From: WTFV01 sp965203525
GTDB lineage: Bacteria; Acidobacteriota; Vicinamibacteria; Vicinamibacterales; UBA8438
Assembly: GCA_965203525.1 (NCBI GenBank)
Contig: OZ241898.1
Span: 4,154,001 to 4,218,000 of the forward strand
DNA: 64,000 nucleotides
Reading direction: 5' to 3'
Part shown: one piece after another, positions 26,194-35,101 of the stretch
How the letters are laid out: each line of letters opens with the position of its first letter
Position numbering within the stretch: position 1 is the first letter of the stretch
The notes under the pieces: generated by a model
Told to the model about the DNA's origin: nothing
Databases searched by the model: none
Seen by the model: the letters and a program-made list of their open reading frames with translations, nothing else
Made by a program: the position numbers and the translations under genes

Positions 26194-26955
26194 GTGACGC
26201 GCAGCACCTCCTATCTTCTCGGCCGGCTGGCGGGCAGGCAGTTCCGCAAGGCGAAGTGGATGTGGGATTCGGTCGCCGGCGCCGAGGACGACGCCGTCCG
26301 CGCTTGGCAGGGGCTCGGCCGGGAGATGGCGGCGGCGGTCCGCGCGCAGGCGCCCGGACCGGTCGACCCGGCCGTGCAGGCGCTGCTCGACGAGCTGGCG
26401 GCGGCGCTCGCCGCCCGCGTGCGCAACCCGGTCCACCGCTTCGAGGTGACCGCGGTGGCCGGCGATCACCCGACTGCCTTCGCGCTGCCCGGCGGCTACG
26501 TCTTCGTGGCGCCGGCCCTGGTCGAACGGATCGGCCGCGGCCGCGACGAGCTGGCGTTCGTGATCGGGCACGAGATGGCCCACGTCATCCGCGGCCACGC
26601 GATCGACCGCGTCAAGCTGGAGTGGAGCCGGAAGGCGCTGTCGGCCGTCTCGGTGGCCACGCCCGCGGGCCGCACCGTGGCGCCCTGGTTGCGGCGGGTC
26701 GGCGTCCGGTGGCTCGAGAACGCCTACTCGCGCGAGCAGGAGTACGAGGCGGACGAGCTGGGCGGGCGCCTGATGCGCGCCGCCGGGTTCGATCCGCACG
26801 GCTGCGTGCGGATGCTGGAATGCTTCCGCCGCCTGGAGCGCGAGTCGGATCCGCTCGGCCTCGCCGCCTACCTGTCGACGCACCCGCCGGTCGACGACCG
26901 CATCCGCCGCCTGCGCGAGCGCCTGGAGCTGGACGCCCCCGGACGCCGCGCGTGA
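26194..26955 (+). CDS. M48-family zinc metallopeptidase
   Basis: A 253-residue protein with the gluzincin motif HEMAH at 126-130 and the distal zinc ligand in YEADELG about 60 residues later. The preceding FALPGGYVFVAPALVERI and following STHPPVDDRI are typical of the LoiP/BepA/YfgC-like M48 branch that degrades or refolds outer-membrane proteins. No clear signal peptide precedes it, which is atypical for that branch, so location is uncertain. GTG 26194 starts 30 bases after actF; the stop overlaps GTG 26952 (GTGA). Confidence 0.85.
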   Translation: MTRSTSYLLGRLAGRQFRKAKWMWDSVAGAEDDAVRAWQGLGREMAAAVRAQAPGPVDPAVQALLDELAAALAARVRNPVHRFEVTAVAGDHPTAFALPGGYVFVAPALVERIGRGRDELAFVIGHEMAHVIRGHAIDRVKLEWSRKALSAVSVATPAGRTVAPWLRRVGVRWLENAYSREQEYEADELGGRLMRAAGFDPHGCVRMLECFRRLERESDPLGLAAYLSTHPPVDDRIRRLRERLELDAPGRRA

Positions 26956-27014
26956 TCCCCGCCGCGACCCGCCCGCGCCGGATCCGGCGTGCTATCCTCC
27001 ACGCTCGCCGAGTC

Positions 27015-27743
27015 ATGCGCGAACGGCCGCATCAGATCGTCAGCCGGCCGTACGCCGGCGCGCCGCCGCTGTCCCACGAGGGGCGGACCCGGCGCCGTTT
27101 CGCCCGGCGCCTGCGGCTGCTGGGGATTCCCGGCGACCTCCGCGGCTGGTCGGTGCTCGACGTCGGGGCGTGGCACGGCTTCTTTTCGTTCGAATGCGAG
27201 CGGCGCGGGGCCGACCGGGTGCTGGCGGTGGACAGCTACGCCTGGGACCGCTTCGGAATGGACGAGTTCCTGGCCGCGCGCGAGCGGCTCGGATCGTCCG
27301 TGGAGTATCGGCGGGCCGACGCGCACGAGCTCGATCCGGACGAGATCGGACGCTTCGATCTGGTGCTCCTGCTCGGCGTCTTCTATCACCTGCGGAACCC
27401 GCTGGCCGCGCTCGAACGGATCGCGCGGGTCACCCGGCGGCTGCTGATCTGCGAGACCCACGTGCTGCTGCCGTTCGTCCACGAGCGCTACCCGCTCGTC
27501 CCGTTCTTCCCGGGCGACGAGGACGCGCGGGAGACGCCGCGCGAGCTGTGCGCGATGCCGACCCTGACGGCGCTGGAGCGGATGCTACAATCCGTCGGGT
27601 TCAGCGAAGTCGAAACGGTCTACACCCCGTCTTTTCGCTACTGGAAGAAGCTCGTCGCGCTCGTGACCAACCGCCCCCGGTCGGGGCGCGGCATCGTCCA
27701 CGCGCGCGTCTCGTCCGCATCGACGACGAAGGAGAAGAACGCA
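27015..27743 (+). CDS. SAM-dependent methyltransferase domain, in one open frame with the next gene
   Basis: A class I methyltransferase of about 240 residues related to the CmoB/DUF1698 group: SAM motif LDVGAWHGFFS (residues 48-58), an acidic motif AVDSYAWDRFG, and FDLVLLLGVFYHLRNPLAALERI, a stretch typical of tRNA (mo5U34) methyltransferase relatives. The tail (FSEVETVYTPSFRYW) also fits. No stop codon precedes the ATG of the following dehydrogenase: the frame runs on through GIVHARVSSASTTKEKNA into it. The coordinates given are therefore the domain, not a closed gene; strictly the frame ends at 28640. I take ATG 27015; a GTG at 26952 overlapping the M48 stop is an alternative. Confidence 0.7.
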
Positions 27744-28640
27744 ATGAAGATCGCCGTGCTCGGCATGGGAACGATGGGCGCGCCGATGGCGGCCAACCTG
27801 ATCAAGGCCGGCTGCGAGGTGACGGTCCACAACCGGACCCGGAACCGCGAGGAACCGCTCGCCCAGCTGGGCGCGGCGCGCGCCGACAGCCCCGCGGCGG
27901 CGGCGGCCGGGGCGGACGTCGTCCTGAGCTGCGTGTCCGACACCCCCGACGTCGAGCACGTGCTGCTGGAAAGCGGTTCCGGCGCCCTCCACGGCCTGCG
28001 GGAGGGCGGACTGGTCATCGACTGCTCCTCCATCGCCCCGGCCGCGACGCGGCGCATCGCCGAGCGGTTCCGCGCGAAGGGCATCGGCTACGTAGACGCC
28101 CCCGTGTCGGGCGGCTCCGAGGGCGCCGTCAAGGGGACGCTGACGATCATGTGCGGCGGCGCCGAGGAGGACTTCGCCCGCGCGGAGCCGGTGCTGCAGA
28201 TCATCGGCGCCAAGGTGACCCGGATCGGCCCGGTCGGCTGCGGCCAGATCGCGAAGGTGGCCAACCAGGTCGCGATCGCCGGCACGTTCATGGCCCTGGC
28301 CGAGGCGCTGACCCTGGCCTACCGCGCCGGCGCGAATCCGGAGCGCGTGGTCGAAGCGATCGGCGGCGGCGTGGCCGGATCGTGGATCCTCAACAACCGG
28401 TCCGACAAGATGCTGAACGACGACTACCCGCTCGGCTTCCGGACCCGGCTGCACCGCAAGGACCTCGGCATCGCCCTCGACACCGCGCGCGAGTTCCAGG
28501 TGCCGGCGCCGATCGCGAGCCTGGTGGCGACCATCGAGGACGCGCTGATCGCCCAGGGCTACGGCGACGAGGACATGTCGAACCTGGCGCGCTTCGTGCG
28601 CGAGGGCGCCGCGGTCCCGAACGGGCCGATGAAGGCCTGA
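27744..28640 (+). CDS. 3-hydroxyisobutyrate / tartronate-semialdehyde reductase family dehydrogenase
   Basis: A 298-residue beta-hydroxyacid dehydrogenase: NAD(P)-binding VLGMGTMGAPMAANL at the start, substrate-binding VDAPVSGGSEGA at about 117-128 and the catalytic lysine in GQIAKVANQ (Lys 171). Arg in the NRTRN loop (about 31-34) suggests NADP may be accepted. An aaggag box ten bases before ATG 27744 argues for independent initiation, yet the frame is open into the upstream methyltransferase. It is followed by a 3-oxoacid CoA-transferase pair, suggesting short branched or hydroxyacid catabolism. Confidence 0.88.
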   Translation: MKIAVLGMGTMGAPMAANLIKAGCEVTVHNRTRNREEPLAQLGAARADSPAAAAAGADVVLSCVSDTPDVEHVLLESGSGALHGLREGGLVIDCSSIAPAATRRIAERFRAKGIGYVDAPVSGGSEGAVKGTLTIMCGGAEEDFARAEPVLQIIGAKVTRIGPVGCGQIAKVANQVAIAGTFMALAEALTLAYRAGANPERVVEAIGGGVAGSWILNNRSDKMLNDDYPLGFRTRLHRKDLGIALDTAREFQVPAPIASLVATIEDALIAQGYGDEDMSNLARFVREGAAVPNGPMKA

Positions 28641-28676
28641 CGGGCGCTGCGAACGGACTTCCACGCCCAGGAGACG

Positions 28677-29378
28677 ATGCCCGGCAAGGTCTACCCCGGT
28701 TCGGCCGCCGCCCTCGAGGGCCTGCTCCGCGACGGCATGACGATCATGGTGGGCGGCTTCGGCCTGTGCGGCGTGCCGCAGAACCTGTGCGTCGCGTTGC
28801 GCGACTCCGGGGTGACGGGGCTCACCTGCATCAGCAACAACGCCGGCGTCGACGGCGCCGGCCTCGGGCTGCTGCTCGACACGCGTCAGATCCGGAAGAT
28901 GATCGCCAGCTACGTGGGCGAGAACAAGACGTTCGAGCGGCAGTTCCTCGACGGCTCCCTGGAGGTCGAGCTGAACCCGCAGGGCACGATGGCCGAACGC
29001 ATCCGGGCCGGCGGGGCCGGCATCGGGGCGTTCTTCACCCCCACCGGCTACGGCACCCCGCTGACCGAGGGCAAGGAGACGCGCATGCTCGACGGCCGCC
29101 GGCAGGTGCTGGAGACGGCGCTGCGCGCCGATCTGGCCCTGGTCAAGGCGTGGCAGGCGGACGAAGCGGGCAACCTCGTCTACCGCATGACGGCGCGCAA
29201 CTTCAACCCGCCGATGGCCGAGGCGGGGCGGGTGACGGTGGCCGAGGTCGAGGAGATCGTGCCGGCCGGCCGGATCGACCCGCACCTCGTCCACACCCCG
29301 GCGATCTACGTCGACCGGATCGTCGTCGGCGAGGATCCGGCCAAGGTCATCGAACGCCGCCGGACGCGGCCGGCGTAG
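28677..29378 (+). CDS. scoA: 3-oxoacid CoA-transferase subunit A
   Basis: A 233-residue alpha subunit of the SCOT/Atu family: MTIMVGGFGLCGVPQNL (the GGFG..G.P loop), ISNNAGVDGAGLG and FFTPTGYGTPLTEGK are all standard. With subunit B it moves CoA between succinyl-CoA and acetoacetate or a similar 3-oxoacid. ATG 28677 follows the dehydrogenase by 36 bases. The stop TAG lies inside the first copy of the 72 nt-spaced repeat at 29374. Confidence 0.92.
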   Translation: MPGKVYPGSAAALEGLLRDGMTIMVGGFGLCGVPQNLCVALRDSGVTGLTCISNNAGVDGAGLGLLLDTRQIRKMIASYVGENKTFERQFLDGSLEVELNPQGTMAERIRAGGAGIGAFFTPTGYGTPLTEGKETRMLDGRRQVLETALRADLALVKAWQADEAGNLVYRMTARNFNPPMAEAGRVTVAEVEEIVPAGRIDPHLVHTPAIYVDRIVVGEDPAKVIERRRTRPA

Positions 29379-29478
29379 CGGGACCCGTGGCCGTCGACGG
29401 CGCCGGCTCAGAGCCTCGGGTTGTCGGACTGCGGGCGAACCGAGGCGTAGCGGGACCCGTGGCCGTCGACGGCGCCGG
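29374..29478. repeat. Direct repeat pair between the CoA-transferase genes, spacing 72 nt
   Basis: cgtagcgggacccgtggccg starts at 29374 and again at 29446; the match continues through tcgacggcgccggc, about 33 nt without a mismatch. The first copy contains the stop codon of subunit A. Intervening sequence is unique. The unit includes the palindrome ccgtcgacgg. Confidence 0.9.
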
Positions 29479-29544
29479 CAGACCGGTCGACCGGTGCCGA
29501 GCCGCGTGGCCGCTCGCGACGGCGGCGACAGAAGGAGACGCGGT

Positions 29545-30201
29545 TTGGCTTTGACCCGTGAGCAGATGGCGGCCCGCGCCGCGCGCGAGATGCGCGACGG
29601 CGACTACGTCAACCTCGGGATCGGCATCCCGACGCTGTGCGCCAGCTTCATTCCGCCCGGCGTGCGCATCATGCTCCAGAGCGAGAACGGCCTGCTCGGG
29701 ATCGGCCCCTACCCCACCGAGGCGGAGATCGACGCCGACCTGATCAACGCCGGCAAGGAGACGGTGACCGCCGTCGACGGGGCCAGCTACTTCAGCAGCG
29801 CGCAGAGCTTCGCCATGATCCGCGGCGGCCACGTCGATCTCGCCATCCTCGGCGCCATGCAGGTCTCGGCGGCCGGCGACCTCGCCAACTGGATGATCCC
29901 CGGGGCGATGGTCAAGGGGCCGGGCGGCGCGATGGACCTCGTCTCCGGCGCCCGGCGGGTCCTGATCGTGATGGACCACCTGTCGAAGCGCGGCGACAGG
30001 AAGATCCTCGACGAATGCAGCCTGCCGCTGACCGGCAAGGGGGTCGTCAACACGATCGTGTCGTCGCTGGCGGTCATCGAAGTCGAACCGGGCGGCCTGC
30101 GCCTGCTGGAACGCGCGCCCGGCGTGTCGGTCGACGAGATCCGCGCGGCGACCGGGCCGGAGCTGATCACGAACGGCGACGTGCCGGAAACGGCGATCTG
30201 A
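29545..30201 (+). CDS. scoB: 3-oxoacid CoA-transferase subunit B
   Basis: A 218-residue beta subunit with the catalytic glutamate in SENGLLGIGP (Glu 47), which forms the glutamyl-CoA intermediate, and the family motifs VNLGIGIPTL and LDECSLPLTGKGVV. I choose TTG 29545 because a clear aaggag box lies at 29532 and the protein then begins at the conserved LTREQMAARAAREM region. The gap to subunit A (166 bases) is unusually long for this pair and is largely filled by the 72 nt-spaced repeat. Confidence 0.9.
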   Translation: MALTREQMAARAAREMRDGDYVNLGIGIPTLCASFIPPGVRIMLQSENGLLGIGPYPTEAEIDADLINAGKETVTAVDGASYFSSAQSFAMIRGGHVDLAILGAMQVSAAGDLANWMIPGAMVKGPGGAMDLVSGARRVLIVMDHLSKRGDRKILDECSLPLTGKGVVNTIVSSLAVIEVEPGGLRLLERAPGVSVDEIRAATGPELITNGDVPETAI

Positions 30202-30258
30202 GCCCCACCGTCGGCGTTCGCAAGCGCCCGCCGCGGTTTCAACCACCGCGCCCGCCGG

Positions 30259-31926
30259 CTATTCGGGCGGCAGGGCGAACGTCCAGATCGAGCCACCGGC
30301 CGGCACCAGGCCGCGCGCGTAGCGGTTGGCGAGCCCGCCCCCGAGTCCCGATGCGACCGTTATCTGCTGCCGGCCGTTCAGGGTGTAGGTGATCGCCGTC
30401 GCGTTGACGCTCGATCCGGTCTGGAACTCCCACAGCGTCTCGCCGGTCTCCTCGTCGAGGGCGACGAACTCGCCGGTGATCCGGCCGGTGAACAGCAGTC
30501 CGCCGCCGGTCGCCAGCACGCCGGCCGAGCTGGGGAAATCGCGCATCGGGATCTCCCACTTCTTTTCGCCGGTCAGCGGATCGATGGCCACGACGTGCCC
30601 GAGCAGGTCGCCCGGCTCGACAGGCGGGAAGCGGTTGGTGACCCCGGTGGAGTTGGTCCCGATGACCCTCTCCCGCGGTTCGGGGAGGAGCTGCTGGATG
30701 CGCGGCACGTGCCACGTGGTCGCGTAGACGAGCCCGGTGTCCGGGTTGAAGGCGATCGGCACCGCGTTGGTGCCGCGGGACGGCCAGATCCGGACCTGCT
30801 CGCCGGCGAGGAAGTCCCGGTAGAGGTCGGTCAGCACGGGCCGGCCGGTCGCCGGGTCGACGTGCGTGGCCCAGTTGACGCGGACGTAGGGATGCGCGGC
30901 GATCAGCGAGCAGTCGGTGCGGTCGAGCGTGTACAGGAACCCGTTCTTGTTGGCCTGGATCATCACCTTCCGCGGCTTGCCGTCCACCTCCAGCTCGGCC
31001 AGCACGTTCTCGTCGACGCCGTCCACGTCGTACACGTCGTTGGGCGTGTACTGGTAGTGGCAGTGGATCTCCCCCGTCCGCGGACGGATGGCGAGCACGC
31101 TCGATGCGTAGAGGCTGTCGAGCGCGCCGCGCGGCGCGGGATCGTACGGCTCGGCGTTGCCGGTCCCCCAGTAGACGAGGTCGAGCTCGGGGTCGTAGGA
31201 GCCGGAGCGCCAGGTCGGCGCGCCGCCGTACAGCCAGGCGTCGCTGTCGGCGGGCCACGTCTCGTGGCCCGGCTCGCCGGGCCCGGGGATGGTGTAGCGG
31301 CGCCACAGCTTCTCGCCGGTGGCGGGGTCCCAGCCGTCGAGGAAGCCCCGCGTGGTGGACTCCCCGCCCGACATCCCCGAGATCAGCACCCCGGCGGCCA
31401 CGATCGGCGCGCCGGTCGCGTAGTAGCCCTGCGACGCGTCGGCGAACTTCCGGTTCCACAGCTCCTCGCCCGTCCGCACGTCGAGCGCGAGCACGTGGTT
31501 GTCGACCGTCACCCGGAAGAGCCGGCCCTCGTAGAGCACCGGACCGCCCCGGTTGAAGCTGCTGCGGCGCCGCGACTCTTCCTCGAGGACGACCGGCGTG
31601 CGCCAGATCTGCCGGCCCGTCTCCAGGTCGATGGCGAACGTCCAGCTCCCGTTGATCGCGTACAGGACGCCGTCGTAGACGGCCGGCGCGGCCAGCTCGC
31701 CCGACAGGTTCATCAGGCTCGTGCTCCAGATCGGCGCCAGCCGGCGGACGTTGGACTTGTCGATCCGGTCGAGCGGGCTGTAGCTCTTGCGGTCGTACCC
31801 CATGCTGTGGACGAGCACGTCCTCGGGGGTTCGTGCGTCGTTGACCAGGTCTTCCGCCGTCTGGGCCGGCGCAGGGGCCGGCCACGCGCCGAGGAGGATC
31901 GCCAACGGTCCGGCCAGTCTCTGCAT
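30259..31926 (-). CDS. PQQ-dependent alcohol dehydrogenase-like quinoprotein, lanthanide-type metal site
   Basis: A 555-residue exported beta-propeller quinoprotein, no heme domain. After a signal peptide (LAILLGAWPAPAPAQ) come the tryptophan-docking repeats (GRQIWRTP, GEELWNRK, GEKLWRRY, GETLWEF). Metal and catalytic residues can be placed by motif: Glu 189 in SGGEST, Asn 257 in GTGNAEP, catalytic Asp 300 and Asp 302 in NDVYDVDG. Asp two residues after the catalytic Asp is the XoxF/PedH-type feature linked with lanthanide use; calcium enzymes have Ala or Ser there. The adjacent cysteine pair before NRG in most relatives is replaced (RRRSSFNRG). It lies at the end of the mxaRSACKL run on the same strand. 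The substrate is not predictable; alcohols are the family default. Confidence 0.88.
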   Translation of the reverse strand: MQRLAGPLAILLGAWPAPAPAQTAEDLVNDARTPEDVLVHSMGYDRKSYSPLDRIDKSNVRRLAPIWSTSLMNLSGELAAPAVYDGVLYAINGSWTFAIDLETGRQIWRTPVVLEEESRRRSSFNRGGPVLYEGRLFRVTVDNHVLALDVRTGEELWNRKFADASQGYYATGAPIVAAGVLISGMSGGESTTRGFLDGWDPATGEKLWRRYTIPGPGEPGHETWPADSDAWLYGGAPTWRSGSYDPELDLVYWGTGNAEPYDPAPRGALDSLYASSVLAIRPRTGEIHCHYQYTPNDVYDVDGVDENVLAELEVDGKPRKVMIQANKNGFLYTLDRTDCSLIAAHPYVRVNWATHVDPATGRPVLTDLYRDFLAGEQVRIWPSRGTNAVPIAFNPDTGLVYATTWHVPRIQQLLPEPRERVIGTNSTGVTNRFPPVEPGDLLGHVVAIDPLTGEKKWEIPMRDFPSSAGVLATGGGLLFTGRITGEFVALDEETGETLWEFQTGSSVNATAITYTLNGRQQITVASGLGGGLANRYARGLVPAGGSIWTFALPPE

Positions 31927-32061
31927 GAATCAGCCTCCAGTGGCCCGCGGCCGGCCGCGCTCTGCGCGGAACGCCGCGTGCCGGCCATCATACGGGGCGG
32001 CCGCGGGCCGGTCCAGACGCGATCGGCCGTGACTGCGCCGGCCGCCGCCGCCGCGGGACGG

Positions 32062-33150
32062 TCAGTAGAAGAGCATCGCGACGACGACGACGAGGATCGC
32101 GAGGATGACGAACCACTGCCAGATCTCCTGCTGGTCCTCGGACGGGACGAGCTGGAAGGTGACGCTGCGGTGGGAGTCGATGGCGTTGCGGAGGAACGAG
32201 GCCGCCGACAGGCCGACGTTCTCCAGGACGAACGAGCCGCCGCCGGACCGCTGGTCGAACATCGCGACGCCCTCGGGGTCGACCCGCGTGCGGATGCCGT
32301 CGAGGTCCGCTTCCAGGGTCTCGTCGAAGTCGATGCCGCGGACGTAGTCCTGCAGGACGACGTCGACGTCGACGCCGGTGCGCGTGCCGATCACCACCGG
32401 ATAGACGGCCAGCCCGCGCCGGGCGAACTCCGAGAGGGCCAGATCGAGGCGCGCAACCTGTTCGTTGTCGGCCGCGAAGTCGCCGTCGGTGAACAGCAGC
32501 ACGGCGCGATCGGAGCGCCGCGCCGGCTGCCAGTCGTCGTCGCCGCTGTCGAACCGATCCTGGTTGTCGAGCGACTGGTAGACGTGCTCGAACGCGGCGG
32601 CGATGTCGCTGTCCCAGGGGAACGCGTCGCCCGACAGTTGCTCGGGCGGCGCGATCTGCCCCACCTGCTCGACGAAGCGCTCCGCGTTCGACGACAGGTG
32701 CACCTGCCGCAGCGCGGTGGTGCCGAAGACGAACAGGGCGACCCGGTCGCCCGGCGTCAGGATGTCCTCGGTGTAGAGGCCGAGCGCCTCGCGCACCGCG
32801 ATCTCCAGACGCGACGGCCCCAGGTCGCGGACCCACATCGAGGCCGAGGCGTCGACGATGACGGCGACGTCGACGTCGCCTCGCTTGAAGCTCGATCCGC
32901 CGTACACCCAGAACGGGCGGGCCGCCGCCACGCTGAGAACGCTCAGCGCCAGGACCGCGAAGAACCAGAACTTGACGTGCCCGAAGAGCGGATAGGAGGA
33001 GCCGTGCGTCCGCGGCGGACGGAGGCGCAGCCGGAGGACGAACACCGCGCTGCCGATCAGCAACAGCAGGCCGGCGATCGGCACGAACGTCAGGTACTCC
33101 GGATTCTGGAACTCGACGCTCTCGCGCAGCGCCGACTGCAACTCGCTCAT
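32062..33150 (-). CDS. mxaL: MxaL-like von Willebrand A membrane protein
   Basis: A 362-residue protein with N-terminal helices (FVPIAGLLLLIGSAVFVLRL, FWFFAVLALSVLSVAAA), a periplasmic von Willebrand A domain with a complete metal-ion site (DASAS, residues 100-104, and LLFTDGDF), and a C-terminal helix (WFVILAILVVVVAMLFY). In methylotrophs mxaL is one of the genes needed to make active methanol dehydrogenase. The assignment rests on its place, last in R-S-A-C-K-L order, and on the fold. ATG 33150 overlaps the stop of a micro-ORF produced by a 74 nt-spaced repeat. Confidence 0.75.
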   Translation of the reverse strand: MSELQSALRESVEFQNPEYLTFVPIAGLLLLIGSAVFVLRLRLRPPRTHGSSYPLFGHVKFWFFAVLALSVLSVAAARPFWVYGGSSFKRGDVDVAVIVDASASMWVRDLGPSRLEIAVREALGLYTEDILTPGDRVALFVFGTTALRQVHLSSNAERFVEQVGQIAPPEQLSGDAFPWDSDIAAAFEHVYQSLDNQDRFDSGDDDWQPARRSDRAVLLFTDGDFAADNEQVARLDLALSEFARRGLAVYPVVIGTRTGVDVDVVLQDYVRGIDFDETLEADLDGIRTRVDPEGVAMFDQRSGGGSFVLENVGLSAASFLRNAIDSHRSVTFQLVPSEDQQEIWQWFVILAILVVVVAMLFY

Positions 33151-33250
33151 TCGCTCGTCCGGCGGAAGTGCGCGGCCGGCGGCGTCCCGCTTGCGGGGCC
33201 GGCGGCGCGCCTTGACTCGCTCATTCGCTCGTCCGGCGGAAGTGCGCGGC
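33141..33250 (-). repeat. 74 nt-spaced repeat creating a micro-ORF before mxaL
   Basis: actcgctcattcgctcgtcc starts at 33141 and again at 33215, matching for 36 nt. On the minus strand each copy holds the ATG of MSE..., so the mxaL start region is doubled. The upstream ATG (33224) opens 25 codons that end in a TGA (33149-33147) overlapping the true ATG at 33150 (ATGA). Confidence 0.85.
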
Positions 33251-33269
33251 GCCAGCCCGGCGGAGCGCG

Positions 33270-33935
33270 TCAGCCGCGCCGCCGGCGCACCGGCGTTCCC
33301 TCGCCCCGCATCTGCTCGAGCTGCGGCGGCTCGGCCTCGCGCAACGGCTCGAGCGCGCGCCGCACCGCCTCGGGGTCGCTGGTCAGATCGTAGTTCCACT
33401 TGAAGTCGAAGCGGCCGGTCCGATCGGCCCGCAACGCCCGCTCGTAGTCGGCGTTCACCTCGTCGAGCACTTCCTCGATGATGGCCGCCTTGCGCGCCTG
33501 CCCATCGGGATCGTCGTCGGCGATCGCGCGGTACCGCCGGCGCGCGAGCTGGAACTTGGCGCTGGCCAGCAGATGCGACGCCCGCGGGTCGTCGATCTCG
33601 TCGGCCAGGTCCCGAACCACGACCTCGAAGTCGCCGGTCAGGTAGTTGTACGACGCCTGCTGCAGGAACGCGTCCGCGAAGAGGTAGGCGTCGGAGAACC
33701 AGCCGAGGCCCAGGCTCCGGCTGCGCTCGTAGAAGCCGGTCACCTCGGCGAGCCGCAGATCCGCCTGCTCGTAGTCGCCGCGGTCGACGGCGTCGCTCAG
33801 GGCGTCGAGGTGCGCGTAGAAGCCCCCCAGACTGCGCGACGGGAGCGCCACGAGCACGAGGAACACGAGCGCGAGGACGAAACCGATCAGGTACTTGAAC
33901 GACCGTTCCTTGTCGAGAAGGTCCGTCAATGCCAC
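33270..33935 (-). CDS. mxaK: MxaK-like membrane protein with helical repeats
   Basis: A 221-residue protein: one N-terminal helix (YLIGFVLALVFLVLVALP) and a helical, TPR-like body (ADLRLAEVTGFYERS, FLQQASYNYLTGDFEVVVRDL, ASAKFQLARRRYRAI). MxaK proteins are poorly conserved; the call relies on position between mxaC and mxaL. GTG 33935 is preceded by a purine-rich stretch. It starts 33 bases after mxaC. Confidence 0.6.
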   Translation of the reverse strand: MALTDLLDKERSFKYLIGFVLALVFLVLVALPSRSLGGFYAHLDALSDAVDRGDYEQADLRLAEVTGFYERSRSLGLGWFSDAYLFADAFLQQASYNYLTGDFEVVVRDLADEIDDPRASHLLASAKFQLARRRYRAIADDDPDGQARKAAIIEEVLDEVNADYERALRADRTGRFDFKWNYDLTSDPEAVRRALEPLREAEPPQLEQMRGEGTPVRRRRG

Positions 33936-33968
33936 GTGTCCCCCCTGTGCGGCGGCCGGCGAGGCGGC

Positions 33969-35096
33969 CTACGGGCTCGTCCCCCAGAACAGCTCCGCGG
34001 CGAACCCGAGCGGGATGCCGACCACCAGCAACCCCATCGCCAGCAGCAGGAAACGGCCGTAGATCGGCACCTTCAGGGCGCGGTGGCGCTGCTCCACCCG
34101 CACCGCCTCGCGCTCGTCGATCGCCTGGTAGGCCTCCAGCAGGCTGTCCTCGTCGGTCACGTCGAAGTAGTCGCCGCCGTACTCGCGGATCATCTCGATG
34201 AGGCGCGGGGTGCTCGGGTGGCCGATCATCGCGGTCCGGATGTCGCTCGTGTTGATGTAGATGATGTACGGCGTGACGTTGCGCTGGCTCAGCGCGGCGA
34301 ACTCCGCGTCCGGGAACTCGTCGACCGCCGCATCGGTCACGATCAGCACGGCGCGGTTCACCTGGTCGCCGCCGAGGGCCGCCTCGTCCTGATCGAGCTG
34401 CCTCGTGATCGACTGCAGCGGCCGGATGATGTTCGTGTCCCCCTCGGCCGGCACGATGCGCACCTTGTCGGTCGGGACCACCATCGCCTTGTCGAGCCGC
34501 TGCGTCATCACGTACGGCGCGTCCCACACCTGGAAGTAGTACAACTCGTCGTCCATGACGAAGTCGTCCACCATGTAGGGGTAGGTGGAGAAGAGCCACA
34601 ACGAGACCCGGTCGTTCTTGCCCCGGCGCATGTCCAGGAACCGCAGGTGCGCGTCGCGGGCCACTTCGGCCTTCGACTTGCCGGTGTCCGGGAACTCCCA
34701 TGCCATCGAGCCGGAGGTGTCGACCAGGTCCACCCGCACCCGGGACTCGACGTGGCCGCTCACCTCCTCGGTGGCGGTCAGGAACGGGTCGGCCGCGGCG
34801 AAGAGCATCAGGGCCAGGGCCCCGCCGACCAGCGCCTTCGGCAGCGAGTGCGCCGTCCGCGCCCAGAGGCGCTTGGTGTGCCTGCGGTCGATCGCGTGCC
34901 CCGAATGCTGGCGCACGTGCTTCCGCCGGCGGAACGCCAGCCGGGCCGCGGAGGCGGCCGCCACGACCGCGACGGCGATCGAGAGCGCCGCCGCCAGCCC
35001 GACGTCGCCGTAGCGGATCTGGGCGAACTCCGTCTCCAGCAGATCGGCCAGGCTGGTGTTCAGAAACGCGACGAACTCGGTCCAGGGTTGCAGCAT
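33969..35096 (-). CDS. mxaC: MxaC-like von Willebrand A membrane protein
   Basis: A 375-residue protein with N-terminal helices (AAALSIAVAVVAAASAARLAF, ALVGGALALMLFAAADPF), a von Willebrand A domain with the metal-ion site DTSGS at 126-130 and AVLIVTDAAVDEF, and a C-terminal helix (FLLLAMGLLVVGIPLGFAAEL). Together with MxaL it gives the pair of vWA proteins expected in an mxaRSACKL set. ATG 35096 lies six bases after the mxaA stop. Confidence 0.75.
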   Translation of the reverse strand: MLQPWTEFVAFLNTSLADLLETEFAQIRYGDVGLAAALSIAVAVVAAASAARLAFRRRKHVRQHSGHAIDRRHTKRLWARTAHSLPKALVGGALALMLFAAADPFLTATEEVSGHVESRVRVDLVDTSGSMAWEFPDTGKSKAEVARDAHLRFLDMRRGKNDRVSLWLFSTYPYMVDDFVMDDELYYFQVWDAPYVMTQRLDKAMVVPTDKVRIVPAEGDTNIIRPLQSITRQLDQDEAALGGDQVNRAVLIVTDAAVDEFPDAEFAALSQRNVTPYIIYINTSDIRTAMIGHPSTPRLIEMIREYGGDYFDVTDEDSLLEAYQAIDEREAVRVEQRHRALKVPIYGRFLLLAMGLLVVGIPLGFAAELFWGTSP

Positions 35097-35101
35097 GGTC
35101 C

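Noticed and set aside
30259..31926. Calling the quinoprotein mxaF because it is beside mxa genes
   Set aside because: It lacks the vicinal cysteines and has Asp 302 where MxaF has Ala; there is no small subunit gene. Left unnamed.
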